DNA from: Clavelina lepadiformis
Lineage: Eukaryota; Chordata; Ascidiacea; Aplousobranchia; Clavelinidae
Direction: 5' to 3'
NCBI RefSeq assembly: GCF_947623445.1
Contig: NC_135241.1
Span: 17,114,501 to 17,178,500 of the forward strand
Length of the DNA: 64,000 nucleotides
Position 1 is the first letter of the stretch. Each line of letters begins with the position of its first letter. The notes under the pieces were generated by a model, which was not told where the DNA came from, ran no database searches, and saw nothing but the letters and a program-made list of their open reading frames with translations. Shown here one piece after another: positions 39,749 to 52,164 of the stretch. The position numbers and the translations under genes were made by a program.

Positions 39749-41284
39749 GGTATTTTAATCATGAATGTGTATTTAGGATTGCGTTTAAGCCAAGGGGCGG
39801 CCAGACGTTTTAAAAATCTGAAGCTACAATTCAAGCATTTACCCACCTGTCACCAACTGCAAAAATTTTGGGATTTATGTCACAAAAACAGCTTTAGAAG
39901 GCCTCGAAATGAAATGTAAATCTCACATTTATACATATAAAAGTGAGTTATTTATGATGTAGGCCTACAATTTTAAAATGTTGTAGGCCTATATCCGCTT
40001 ATTGAACGTTTTCGTACTAAGTTATTGTACGAGTTAAAACCTCGATTTTCATCTAATATATTTCGTTTTCTATTATTTGTTGATGCCACCTTCTTCATTT
40101 TGTAGTGTATTTAAGTATACTAACTTAAAATCGTACTTACTATAGTTCTAAAAACGCTACAAAATAAAACTAAGTTTCATTGTTAGGTAGCAACTGTTCA
40201 CTATTAAATAGGGACATTGAACAGCCACAAACAAAAGGTCGATGAGCCGCAGTTTGTACTGAAGAATACGGGATACGGAACAATACCGGTCGCTGTTTTG
40301 GCGAGGGAAGCACTCTCTAATCACTCGTCTGTGCTACCAAGCCAATAACTCCTCACCCGTCCCCCGCTAACCACTCCAATACCAAGGCGCGGTATGGTCA
40401 CTGACAACAACGGTATTTAACGGCGCTCGGGCAGCATTTTTGCACATCAGCGAATTTCCTCCCAGTGTAGTAATCATTATGTTTCAGTTTAATGATTTGA
40501 TTTATGCGTACCGCGAGTAGGTAGATGTTTGGTGGGTTCTGGGACCTGGTTGAAAATGATCATTCCGTCAGACGTATTTCCCGCATAGGTTTGGTGGCCG
40601 TGCTATCCTTCTATTATTGTAGCAGCATTGTATAAATTATACACGCACGAGGTCTCGTTGGAAACTGCTGTACTTTCCAGTCGGGAACCTTGGCTCGTCG
40701 GGACTTCTAAAAATTCAGCACAGAAAACAACAAAATAAAATTGGCTGCCACTAGCTTATTTCGCTGAAAGAAATTGTGCGTTACAAGCTATTTTTCACAG
40801 TTTCTTGTTACCTAACTTCAATGTTATAATTTGTAACATAGGCCTAGTCATCCAATCCTACAGACCTAACCTTAGCTTGTAGGCCTACAGTAGGTTATAT
40901 GTTCAAATTTAAACTCCAATAAAAATGTTATATACCGGTAGGCTACTGGTAACCACAATCAACTTTTTACATAGCCTTCCTTCTGACAACGTTAACCCTA
41001 GGCTAACAACAAGTTAGCACAGTCACTCTCAATAAAATTAGGCTGACCACAATAGAAATAGTTATAAAACGAATTAACTTTATAAATAGCAGCAAAATTT
41101 AGAAACAAATACAGCTTTTCGAATCTGAAAATAGGAAACGTATCGGTTATTTATGAAAACAGAACTAACCAAACAAGAAGCTATGAAAGTGATGAATTTT
41201 GCGAGACCAGAACATGACCAAAAAGAAGGAAGAAACAACTAACTTTAGAATTTGATGTGGGGTACTTTTGTTTTTGACATTTTC

Positions 41285-41547
41285 ATCATTTGTAATTTTT
41301 GGTGTAAGTTGTGAAACTTAGGAACTATTTTGTGGGTTTGGTGGCCATGCTAATCTACCATCATATAACACAATTGTATTATTGCTATCTTACATGTTTT
41401 AAGCCCTTGGGCTTTACCACTTGTTTCATGCTCGTTAATTGTTTGTGAGCATGGGTTTGATTGTGCTATAACTACAACGGTTAGCATCGTAACTTTTGCT
41501 TCATACAGTTAATGGTGAAAAATAAACAATACAACACAAAAATACAG
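41285..41547 (-). repeat. Dispersed repeat, right arm of the spaced inverted pair
   Basis: Inverted copy of 37806-38060 lying 3.2 kb away. The intervening DNA has no transposase ORF, so the two copies may be separate insertions or the ends of a decayed foldback element. Confidence 0.85.
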
Positions 41548-43358
41548 ACAAACAGTAGTTTGTATGACTCAAAATGTAACAAATCATACCTTAACTTAGT
41601 TTAGATTTTTGGAAAGAAGTATGTGTTAATGATGGTACCCTCCTTATCAAAAAGTGTAACACATGCACAAACGAGACTCATCGTTCACGCCGAACTAGGC
41701 TATCACATGTTCAGGGCAATTTATAATAAAAAACACAGGAAAAGTTGGTTGCTTAAACGCCGATTTATAGTACCGGTAAATAAATAAAGATTTTTAAGGT
41801 TTTAGTGCACGCCCTCATGCCAAAAATTCAAAATTGTGTCCTTACACACTTGTTTTTTTGTCCAACACTGCTACACTTTCCAGTTGAGTGAATTGAACAA
41901 ACATAAGTAAATACATATCTAAAATAAAATAGACATCCATTGGCAAGTACATTTTTTGGTATGAGAATCTAAACCTCGGCATCCTCAGACTGAAATTAAT
42001 TTGACAATGATGGTAGAGACCATTCCTTGTGATGCGTTTACCGAAAAGACGTTCTATGCCAATACGGTTGCACCAAGACATGTATTTGCCACACTGAGGT
42101 CAAACCGAATTTACGCCGCATAACTGCAAGTCACGTCGCCTACACCCTGGCTTTGATTCTCATCACTCCAGCTTCTGTTGACGAACTAGTTTGTGTACAT
42201 TTTTTTGTGGTCCAGCCCGAGTTCAGAAATCGAAATAACATAGTTTTGAAACATTACATGAAAGTTTCACTTGACGTACGTTATGTCAGGTTTAAACTAC
42301 CAAAGGCCAAATGTGAACAGCAGCAAGCAGCGTAAATGCCTTTACTAAGAGCATTACAATGATGGCGTAGCCCTGTTGCACATCAAGTCTGGCATTCTGG
42401 CCACTGCATTTTAGAGCTGGCAAATATATACACTTTAAGAAAATGAATTTTACTGTGCTTTGTATGAAAACCATTGATTACTAGTAGACTACTTTAATGT
42501 AATTTTGGTGTACGAGGTTTCATGTACCTAACTGGCCAACCCACTTTTCCTAAAATGACTGTATAAAATTTCTCCTACACTTGCACATGTCGCCATTTTT
42601 AGATTTTATGTGAAATTTTTATTTGGAACCATTAAAGTTACGATTTTAAAAAGTAAAATCAAGTTATGTGGAACAAACTATTAAAAGCAAAAAGACTGAG
42701 TCAGAGTAAATGTAAAAATTTAAGGCGTATCAAACTGTTGCACTATTTATCGAAAACAGTAGAACTGTTTTGTTTGCTATTACAATCAGTACAGTTACCG
42801 GTATTACTCGAAACATCGTAACTCTGTAAATGGTTGCATTAAATCTTGCTGTAGTCGTTTTGTTTTGTATAACTTGCTCTTCCCAACACTTTGCTCCTAA
42901 GCTAGAAATACGAAGCTGTATTCTTTGTGAAGATGATTAGCATTGTTGTAAGTCCGAAAATAGATAAAAAAGCAAATCAACACAAAAAAAAACAGAATCG
43001 GAAAAGAGAAAAACATTAATGTAGATATGGGCAGAAACATAGTGATTACAGTACTTGATAATGGTACCAAATCTATTTGTTACATTACGTTGATTCTAAT
43101 GGTGCATTAGCCGCTTTGCCATTGTTAAAAACAGTGCTGTAATGACTCAAGTCATTGAATTGATTTGACTCAAAGATTTTAATTACTCATATCAAAGTAT
43201 AAAAAGATTTTAGTCTTGTTTTGACATTTGTAACAACAAAAAATAGAGTTTTAAGTATGCAGCAAAAACGTATCTATTTCTGAAAAATTAATCATCTTTG
43301 TATAAATCATTTTTTTTCAGCCTGTGAGACTGTACGGACTAGTGCGTATAGAAAAAAT

Positions 43359-43649
43359 TTAGTGCAGATGACGAACACGGTGCCGATTAAATTCATCTCT
43401 CTGATTTTCAGTTATTCTTAGCAATGCTGTTTGGTTGTGCAAGTTTGGCATTTTCACACTTACCCTCGCGTCAGACCATGATCGAGGCAAGCTCATTCGT
43501 AATATATACATTGCGCAGTTATCACAAACCAAATTCAGTTTTACAAATATAGCTCCCAAGAATAAGACTGCCATTAAAAAGAGCGTGACAGAGTGTTGAA
43601 GTGGCAAAGAATAAAATAATAGCAAAGTAACGAAGCATGTTGATATCAC
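43359..43649 (-). CDS. Unrecognised small ORF with hydrophobic N-terminus
   Basis: A 96-codon frame divergent from ING3. Residues 5-40 are strongly hydrophobic (FVTLLLFYSL, LFLMAVLFLGAIFV) and the C-terminal half is basic and polar (LLRITENQRDEFNRHRVRH). A good donor (GTAAGTGTG at 43463) lies inside the frame, and a 63-nt in-frame intron could be removed before an AG at 43401-43402. I know no homologue. It may be a chance ORF. Confidence 0.2.
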   Translation of the reverse strand: MISTCFVTLLLFYSLPLQHSVTLFLMAVLFLGAIFVKLNLVCDNCAMYILRMSLPRSWSDARVSVKMPNLHNQTALLRITENQRDEFNRHRVRHLH

Positions 43650-44454
43650 GTCATAACAAGGCGATGGTTTATCTCGTTGCGATTGTATTTAGTTAAAAAG
43701 TGGTTGGATGCTGTTATGGACATAAGAATGTGCACTTTTCTTCTATTGACATAGAAGTGGTAATTATGAGTAACTAAATTATAGAGCTTATGAGTGAGAT
43801 AAAATTAGAACATTTAAAATTTATTAGTCAGACATCTCAACAATTTGGTCTGCTTGATTACATTTAAACTTTTTATCTGCTACGACTGCACTAATAGTTG
43901 TTTTGCTAAGCTGTCTACCATTGTTAGCGATCCAATATCACTCTATTGTACATCACAATGTGCATTTATGGACACATTATTTTGTCGTTTAACACTGCCT
44001 TTATCTGTGAGTTGCGAAAGAGCAACAGAAAATCATTCTAGTTCTGGACAATATTGCATCTTGAGAGATTAAATGGACATTACGCTATTGTACAGCCACC
44101 CAAGAACTGCTCCTTTTTTACATTTTTTATTTCTCAGATAGTAAAGATTTATAAAATAGAGGGTTTACAAGTTTGTGTAGGTCTGTGCATATTAATGTGT
44201 TGTTTGCTTAAGTCGCCATTTCATATATTCCCTTGAGGTGGCGACTTCGGAAAATTTTACTGTATTATTATTATTATGCATTTAAACTGGGGTACAGTAG
44301 AATTAGTCTAAGTCACCATTTACATTACTATAAATGTAATATAATGTTTTCTACAGTTTTAATATTATATCCTGCTCCAAATCTAATTCACATAAATTTT
44401 TGCTAACAACTTAACCACAACTTATCTCTTATATTTTTGGTTGTTGTTTTTCTC

Positions 44455-44456
44455 AG
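44455..44456 (+). promoter_or_regulatory. Orphan 3' splice acceptor 5' of ING3
   Basis: GTTGTTTTTCTCAG ends at 44456, leaving a 59-nt leader before the ING3 ATG. No coding exon precedes it, so it may receive a spliced leader or end a 5'UTR intron. Confidence 0.45.
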
Positions 44457-44515
44457 TAGAATGCAGAGATAGTTTCATTTTAAAATTAGAAATTTTTTTA
44501 GAGCAAAGCTTTAAA

Positions 44516-46521
44516 ATGCTGTATTTGGAAGATTATCTGGAACTGATAGAGCATCTGCCTTCTGATCTTCGTGAAAGATTTACTGACATGAGAGAAATGG
44601 ATTTACAGGTGAAGTGTTTTACTACTGTTATAACTTATAAGTTGTCCCAGCTGCTTCTCACCAACCACCAGATTCCTAAAATCTTTGAAAAGTGCAGGCT
44701 TTATTAAGGAGGACTCATAACGTTTAAACAACTACTCGCTTTGTCTTTATAATTATTTTTTGTAGTCTAAATAGCAAATAAACTTGTATAATAAAAATAA
44801 TTTTGTTACTGTACATATAAATCTAATTTGTTATCTCAGGTTCAAAATAGCGCTGACTCTCTTGATGGTAAAGTCAAACAGCTTTTCAATAAATGTATGC
44901 TGAAAAAAGGCAAGTTTCCCGGTGCAGATCAAGTGTATGAAGAAATACGGTCAGAATATTATAAAACTCTTGAAGATGCTGACGAAAAGGTTGAAAGCTA
45001 CTAACATGAATTAACTTCACAATTAGTGATATTACTGTCATTTAACCAACCACTCCTTCCTCTTGTAATTACCTAATAGGTCCAGCTTGCAAATCAAATA
45101 TATGACTTGGTGGATCGACATTTACGCAAACTTGACCAGGAGCTGTCCAAGTTTAAGATGGAACTGGAGGCTGATAATGCTGGAATTACTGAAATTTTAG
45201 AGCAGCGCTCTCTGGAACTGGATAACCCAACCTCCCAACAAAGATCTGGTGGACATGTTAGTAAAGTTTTAATTTGCTTAATAACCAGGATGTCGTCGTA
45301 ATTTGTTTCCGATTATGATTTTCATAGTCAAGCAGAGAAAGGAGAAGGCAAAGTTTGCATCCATCATCCAGCAGTAGTTCAATTGTGTCACTGGTCACAA
45401 ACAACGGCGACGGCCCACCACCAGAAAAACTTTTGAAAACTGAGTTAATATCTGAGGTGGAATTCCGCAGTCAGTTGCAGCCCTCAGATAATAATACTTT
45501 GTCAAACTATAGTGACAATTCCCTTCATTCATGGCCGGCTGATACTGATGTAAATACTTCATCGATTATGCTTCCTAATCAGCTGGATTTTGTTGAAGGT
45601 AAGTGACTTCAAATAGGAAAGAAAGTACTGAGCGGGCGTTCATTCATCTGCGCTGACTGCTTAGGCCAAAATTTAGGTGTGCTAGCATTTGGTTATCTAT
45701 TATATAATATTTTACATTACTTAACTTATTTGGATTTAGTTCCATGATTTATTCTTAAGCGTATGTTGTGGGATGTTTGTAAAATAAATGTGACGTGACA
45801 TGCGTACGTTTAGACCTTATAGACTCTCCAACGAATAATAAATAAAACACACTTCACTGCTGTAACCTAATTTATTTTATTTTCTGCATTTGCAGAAGAC
45901 ACAGCTGTTGAGGTGAAAACGAACTCATTATTAGATGTACAAGAACAAAAAGTTATACATGCCAATGCCTCACAATCACAAATCAACCGACAGATTTCAA
46001 GCAACAAAAGTACTAATGAAAACTGTCGAAACTCTGAAACAGTTATGCGTGTTCACGAACTAGACGGTATTAATTTGGACTCTTTGGACACAAGTGGAGA
46101 ACATGTCAGTGATTCAAGCCTTAGTTCAACACCTTCTGCACTCCATCGGCCATCAAGAACCAAAAAACAAACTTCAAAAGCTGCTGCTTGGGTTCAGGAA
46201 CGGATGCAGGCAGAAGCAAGGCTCGAGCAGAGGAAAAAAGATCATCTTCCTTCCAATCCAAATTCTGCTGATATCTCTGAAGAAACTGTAGGTGGAGATG
46301 CCAACAATGAAAATTCAACCGTTGAATGGAATTATGATCCGAATGAACCACGGTATTGCATTTGCAATCAAGTGTCGTATGGTGAAATGGTGGGATGTGA
46401 TAATGACAAGTGTCCCATAGAGTGGTTCCATTATGGCTGTGTTGAACTTTCTGAAGCCCCTAAGGGAAAATGGTATTGCCCCCAATGCACTCAAGCTATG
46501 AAAAGGCGTAAGCAAAGATAG
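44516..46521 (+). CDS. ING3: Inhibitor of growth protein 3 (ING3)
   Basis: Subunit of the NuA4/TIP60 histone acetyltransferase; its PHD finger reads H3K4me3. Exons: 44516-44608, 44840-44989, 45080-45256, 45328-45598, 45896-46521, phases joining to 1317 nt, 438 aa (human 418). The N-terminus [20 protein letters not shown] and [20 protein letters not shown] are the coiled ING histone-reader domain (about 1-105), nearly identical to human. The middle (about 140-370) is Ser-rich and low in conservation. The PHD finger (about 383-430) is complete: [17 protein letters not shown], then [10 protein letters not shown] and WYCPQC, ending in a basic tail. The short exon 3 donor (GTTAGT at 45257) was chosen by phase. 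Confidence 0.96.
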
Positions 46522-47223
46522 ATTTTTCTTTGAGATGTGCAAACTTTTCACAAACTTGAACATTTTTATTTACGAAGTTTAATGTAGGTATGTTTAATTG
46601 TATGTAATTGGAATGTTTGTAATTGCCAAAAATTGTTTTTGAAGTTACTCGTGTTTTTCATGCATATCATGTTATTCCTACTGTTCCTCACATAAAAAGT
46701 TTAATGAATGTTTTCAAAACAAGAATTTATCTAATACAGACAAAATGTAATTGTTGTTTCAGTTTTCAATATTCTGCTCATAGCTGAGGTTTAACTCAAA
46801 ATGCCAACAGAATGTTACTGAAATCAATTTAACCTTGTTTAAAGCTGTTTGTTTACATTTTTATTTTTTATTGATTTCTTAAGTAGTATCAAACTAGGAC
46901 CATTTTTTTGTAGTTTTACTATCTATGCATTTTGCCCTTAAATTTTGTGAAGACCAATTGTTCTGTGTTGGCCGATTTCTGCAAATTTTTAACATTCATA
47001 AATCTTGATGGTGTTTTTTTTTCTGTGATCTTGTTAGTATGATATTAAATAACACCTTGAATTTTGATCAAGCAATGAAAATCGAGTAACAACACTTTAC
47101 ATCAGGTTGCCTAACACTTTGTAGCTAAAAATTTGATAAAAGAGCATACAACTTGTCATCTAATGTTTTGTAGTTTTCAAGTTAATAGGGATATATTTTA
47201 ACATGTAGTAGTTTGCTACAGCT
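46522..47223 (+). other. ING3 3' region and PIGO upstream region
   Basis: A 702-bp tandem-gene spacer, AT-rich with T-runs. No other gene seen. It is too long for a classical tunicate operon spacer. A TTTTGTAGTTTTCAAG acceptor-like stretch occurs about 45 nt before the PIGO ATG. Confidence 0.55.
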
Positions 47224-50200
47224 ATGTTGTCTGGTGCAGTGTATGGTATTGGGAAATACGTGATTCTCCTACTAGCAGTGGTTGCTATTTTCACAACTGG
47301 GACATACTTGTTCACGAGTGGATTTCTTTTAAGCAGACATGAAATTGATGTTAGAAGTAGCTGTTCCAAAAGCAAAAATTCAATTCTTTGGAATAACACG
47401 GATAAAAACACCTGTTGGACCGTACCACGAATTTCGAAAGTTTACACAAAATTTGTTGTTATTTTGATTGACGCTCTTCGATTTGACTTTGCCAATTATG
47501 ATGATAACACTTCTAAGATTCTTCCATACACAAATCGTTTAAGTATCTTCCATGAATTGGCAAAAAAGCACGGATGTTCTAGCACTCGCCTATTCAGGTG
47601 AATTAATACTGCAACTGCATTTAAAATAAAATATTTTTTACTTAGTTTTGTAAGAATGCAATTGGCTAATGCGTAAAAGTCCTTTTTTTCGAGTATTGAG
47701 ATAACAAACATTTTGTCTAGGTTTCGAGCTGACGCTCCAACAACAACTATGCAAAGAATCAAAGGTCTCACTACCGGTAGTTTTCCAACATTCATAGATG
47801 TTAGTAATAATTTTGACAGTGCAGAAATTACTGAAGACAACTTTATTGACCAATTCGTGGAATCAAGCAATCGAAATATTACATTCTTCGGTGATGACAC
47901 TTGGCTTAAATTATTTCCAGGAAGGTAAGTTATTGTTTATTAACTTTTTGTGGAAGTAAATAGTTACAATTTTGAATTTGTTATATTTTTTTGTTTCAAG
48001 GTTTGCAACATCGTTTGCATTTCCCTCATTCGATGTTAAAAATTTACACCTTGTAGACGATGGAATTCAGGAACACCTTGTTTCAGAACTGCAAAAAGAC
48101 AATTGGAACATGTTAATTGCCCATTTTATAGGAGTTGATCACTGTGGACATAGGTAATGATAACAAACCTTGTTGATGGATGATGGATTAAAAAGTAAAT
48201 TTAACAAAATATCAAGCCTTAAGTTTTTTTCTCAGATATGGACCTTTACACTCTGAAATGTCGGCAAAATTAGAAGAAATGGATAAGATGATTAGAACAG
48301 TTGTAAATAATATGGGGGATGACACACTTCTTATAGTGATGGGAGATCATGGTTGGTAGTTTTACTGTAATTTTCAACATCTTCATAATGTACGTCCAGT
48401 ATGTTTAAGATGAGAAAATTTTGAGTGACGTTTGTCAATCATCTTGACACAGGAATGACTCAGACTGGAGACCATGGTGGCGAGACCCTGGAGGAAGTCG
48501 ACTCTGCCCTCTTTGCTTTTCATCCTGGAGGGAAATTTTCACGAAGGCAGTTGAAGAACCAAAACAGCTGTTATGCAGATTTAATTCAACAGGTCATTAA
48601 AATTTGGGCTTTATTCAAAACAGTGAAAAATTTATTTGACCTTTATTTATTTTTACATTTATCAGATTGATCTTGTTCCTACGATATCTGTGCTGCTGGG
48701 GGTGCCGATACCCTTTTCTAATTTGGGTACCATAATACCAGATCTAATCCCATCTACTGAACAGTTTGCAACAGATAAAAGTGAGTTTTCGTAATCATGC
48801 AGCACAATTGTAGATAGCAATGATATTGTGGTTGCTTAGTTGTTTCTTGATGTTTCTCTATTTTGTTACCTATTTTGATTAAAGTGACATTTTGCAGGTT
48901 CAACCTCAGATTCCTTAAGTGAAGCTTTGTATGTGAATGCGAAGCAGGTTGAAAACTATCTCCGGGTTTATAATCAATCCTTTGAAAATCTAGTATCCCC
49001 AGAATTCAATCAAATCATGGAGTCATTTGCAAAGCTTAAGCAAAACAATTTGGAAAATATAGAAAAGATTCAAGGCATTTTGCAAAATGCCAGGCTGTTA
49101 TGCAAACATCTGTGGGCACAATTTGACTTAAACTCAATGGTACATGGGATTTGCTTCTTCACAATCTTGTGTGCTTGCCTCTTGGATAAAAACCTTTCAT
49201 CGAAAACTACAATCACTGTTATGCTGGCACTGTGTGCTTCCTTTGTCTTATATTGTATAGGCAATATTTTTATGGGCATGTGTTTTTTATCCTTAAGCCT
49301 CATTATTTGTTTGAAGCGGTTTGTTAGTCTAATTTTAAGCGATTTCATGACATTTCCAGCTGCTGTCAGTGTTTTGTTTCCACTGCTGTATACTTCAAAT
49401 AGTTTCGTTTTGAGTGAAGATGCAATATCGATGTATTTATGCATGTCAGTTTTGGCGTTTTATTCCATAACATCATTGTGCGATCTTCATTATAATTACT
49501 ATGACTATAGATTTAGTTCAGTTGTAAGAAAAGCAACCTGGAAACACAGGGTGAAATTGGTATTCCGACACCCAGCAGTTCGCTGTTTTGTTTTCCTCGT
49601 ATTTTTATTTATGCTCCTGCGCTTCGCCTTTCTCTTTCGAATTTGCCGACCTGAGCAATTTTGGTGCTTTAATATAAACGTGCATTCAGTTTTGAACAAG
49701 TCATCAGAAGAACTTCAAGAACACCCAATATATTACATTGATGAAGTCATGGATTTCAGTGACAGCACAATATGGTATTGTATGCATTCTGTAATTTTGT
49801 GACTGGCGTTGAATCATTTAAATATGAAACCGTAATAATTAGTTCCCTAGTTAACCCCAGGTCACACCAACTCTGGCTAATGTTAATATCAACACAAACC
49901 CACCCTAATTAATGGCTGGTGCTGTGTTTTATACAGATCCTATTTGGTTAGATTTTGAACTTTCTGTATTTCTTGATATGGCATTCTTTCTTTCAGCCTT
50001 TTTTTGTCTGGTGGATCTCTCATAGTGCTTGTATTTCTATTTTGGCATTTCTTGAAAAGAGAAGCGAATTTATGGAATCCATACTCTGCAGCTGTTCTCT
50101 GTTCCACTAGGCTTATACCATTAGCAACTGTTTGCATAATTGGTCATTGGCAACTCCAAACTCTAGCAGCTAAGGTATTTGTTATGTCTAGAAAGCTTTA

Positions 50201-52031
50201 ATTTATATACCGAATATGCAGTTTGTTTTATTTGTTTTACGGTTTTTGATTTGCAGGAATTGGATGCATTGCCAACATTTTATGTGACATTTTTGCCTCG
50301 TTGTGCCTATTGTCTCTTGCTGTTGTCTTTCTTATTATGGTGGCTTTCACCATTGTCAGTGCACCTGACTTATAAAGACAGGTAAAACAAAATAGACTTA
50401 CAAGTCTCATGTGATTTTTCATAAGGATTTACCCATTATGTCATTACCAATATAGCCTGAATATTAATATTAAACAAGACACTGATGAATGTAGATACGG
50501 GAGGTACAGAGATGAGCATTCGGTCTTACCAGCTCATGATGCTGCAGCTCGTCATTATCAGCAACTTCTCAAGAAGGTTGAGGAAGAAGATGAACAAAAC
50601 AATAAAACCTCATCAAGGCCAAAATCTGAAGAAAGAAAAGGTTTGTGGTAGCAGATGTACGATGCATTGAAGCATTTTTGATGCTTAATTAGTTATTCTT
50701 CTTTTCTGTACTGCAATGGTGTCACATTGTAGTTATTGCACTTGCACATGTATTTTATCTGCTACTGACAACTTAAGGCATTTTCCTTGCACAATAATTT
50801 TCGTCTATTTTGTTACTTTTTGCTTGTATTTTGGCAATAAATATTTCTTGCACAAATTATGCAGGGAAAGATCCACCTGCTGTATTTGGTCTCTTCACAG
50901 TTGCATCAGCAGCAGTTCTTGGTTTGGGTGAGGTTTTTATATTGATGCTTGCGTTGTTGTTGGAAGCAAAGTATGCTCCTGTGCTGGTCCTATTTTGCCT
51001 GATTACTTGGCTTATCCTGGAAATCTTGTCATCTGCATCCATGTAAGTTCAAACGAGTGCCTTGAAAATAGACACACCTTACACCTAGAATATTTGAAAT
51101 GGATCGATGGTGTATTGTATCTTTGACAAATATATACAATTGTATGTCTTACCTGTTCAAACATAAACACTTGGGCAAGCCATTAACATATACTACGTAA
51201 ACAATACTTGCTCTGTTACATGTTTATAACTATTGTTATTTTGTGCGTGCCAGAACCACAAAGGTTTCTTGGAATGCTGTCAGCTTGTGGAGTCTTTCAT
51301 CGACTTTCTGGTGGTTTGCCACTGGACATCAGGCTTCCCTGTCCTCTATTCCTTGGAATGCAGCATTCGTTGGATTTCGAGGCAGCCATCCTACTATCAG
51401 CTTACCTGCTGTTATGATTGGAAGTAACATTTTTGCATCTCAGATTTTACATGCCAGTGAGTAGTAATGAAGCAGTTTCTCATTCATATGAGCTTTCCAT
51501 GTAAATAGGAAACCTGATATTTTGATATGATGTTTGTTTTCGTTTTTCAGCTTTTCTTCCATTGGTTATTCTTTGGCCATTCTGTAGAAGAAAGCTTTTG
51601 CGACAATCTTATCGTTCAATTCTTGCTCAAAAGAAGTTATCTAACGAAGAAATAGAAGAGTTTGGTAACGAAGTGGATTTTCTCCAGTCAGATGGTTCAT
51701 GGCATAATTTAACAGACTTGTTTTTGAAATATTTGGTTTTGCAAGCTTTGAAGGTGAGATTAGATTTAAAGCCAAGTGAGTAGCTATCAATATGCTGTTA
51801 ATTACTAAAATTTCAAAATTTATGGAACATTTTTAGGTCCTAGGATGCATGTGCGCCGCTTTTCTCCATCGTCGCCACTTGATGGTGTGGCAGATATTTG
51901 CCCCTCGCTTCATATACGAGACACTATCCTTTATAGTCACTTGTGGATCAAGCATACTCACGTACTTTTTTCTTGTTGTAATTGCCCAATCCCTGGAAGG
52001 ATGGCTTAAAAAATTGCGCAAGCGAAAATGA
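47224..52031 (+). CDS. PIGO: GPI ethanolamine phosphate transferase 3 (PIG-O)
   Basis: ER multipass enzyme that, with PIG-F, adds ethanolamine phosphate to the third mannose of the GPI anchor, the group later joined to protein. Exons: 47224-47597, 47721-47924, 48001-48153, 48236-48351, 48453-48592, 48666-48780, 48898-49774, 49997-50174, 50257-50381, 50495-50640, 50865-51042, 51254-51456, 51551-51753, 51837-52031; 3207 nt, 1068 aa (human 1089). An N-terminal helix anchors a lumenal alkaline-phosphatase-like domain whose metal and catalytic residues are intact: [20 protein letters not shown] (nucleophile Thr), [27 protein letters not shown]. Many hydrophobic helices follow, with PIG-O landmarks [27 protein letters not shown] and [18 protein letters not shown]. 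Start chosen as the ATG just before the N-terminal helix. Confidence 0.96.
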
Positions 52032-52158
52032 GAATAAGCCACCTGTTTGGCCACAAGAATACAGTAATAGTATAGATTTCTGTCCAAATTTTTACGGTGC
52101 TTTGCACAAAATGCATTTGTGGGGTTTTGTGTGTTATTAATGAAATTTGACCGTGGGA

Positions 52159-52164
52159 AATAAA
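52159..52164 (+). terminator. Likely PIGO polyadenylation signal
   Basis: AATAAA 128 nt after the PIGO stop codon. Cleavage site not identified. Confidence 0.45.

Larger units (their letters stand above)
37404..44515. other. Repeat-rich intergenic region
   Basis: About 7 kb between the tRNA and ING3. It holds an inverted pair of a roughly 260-bp repeat (37.81-38.06 and 41.28-41.55 kb) and a LINE reverse-transcriptase fragment (39.47-39.75 kb). The palindrome TAGGCCTA recurs between 39.9 and 40.9 kb. A 96-codon minus-strand ORF lies at 43359-43649. No conserved gene was recognised. Confidence 0.55.
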
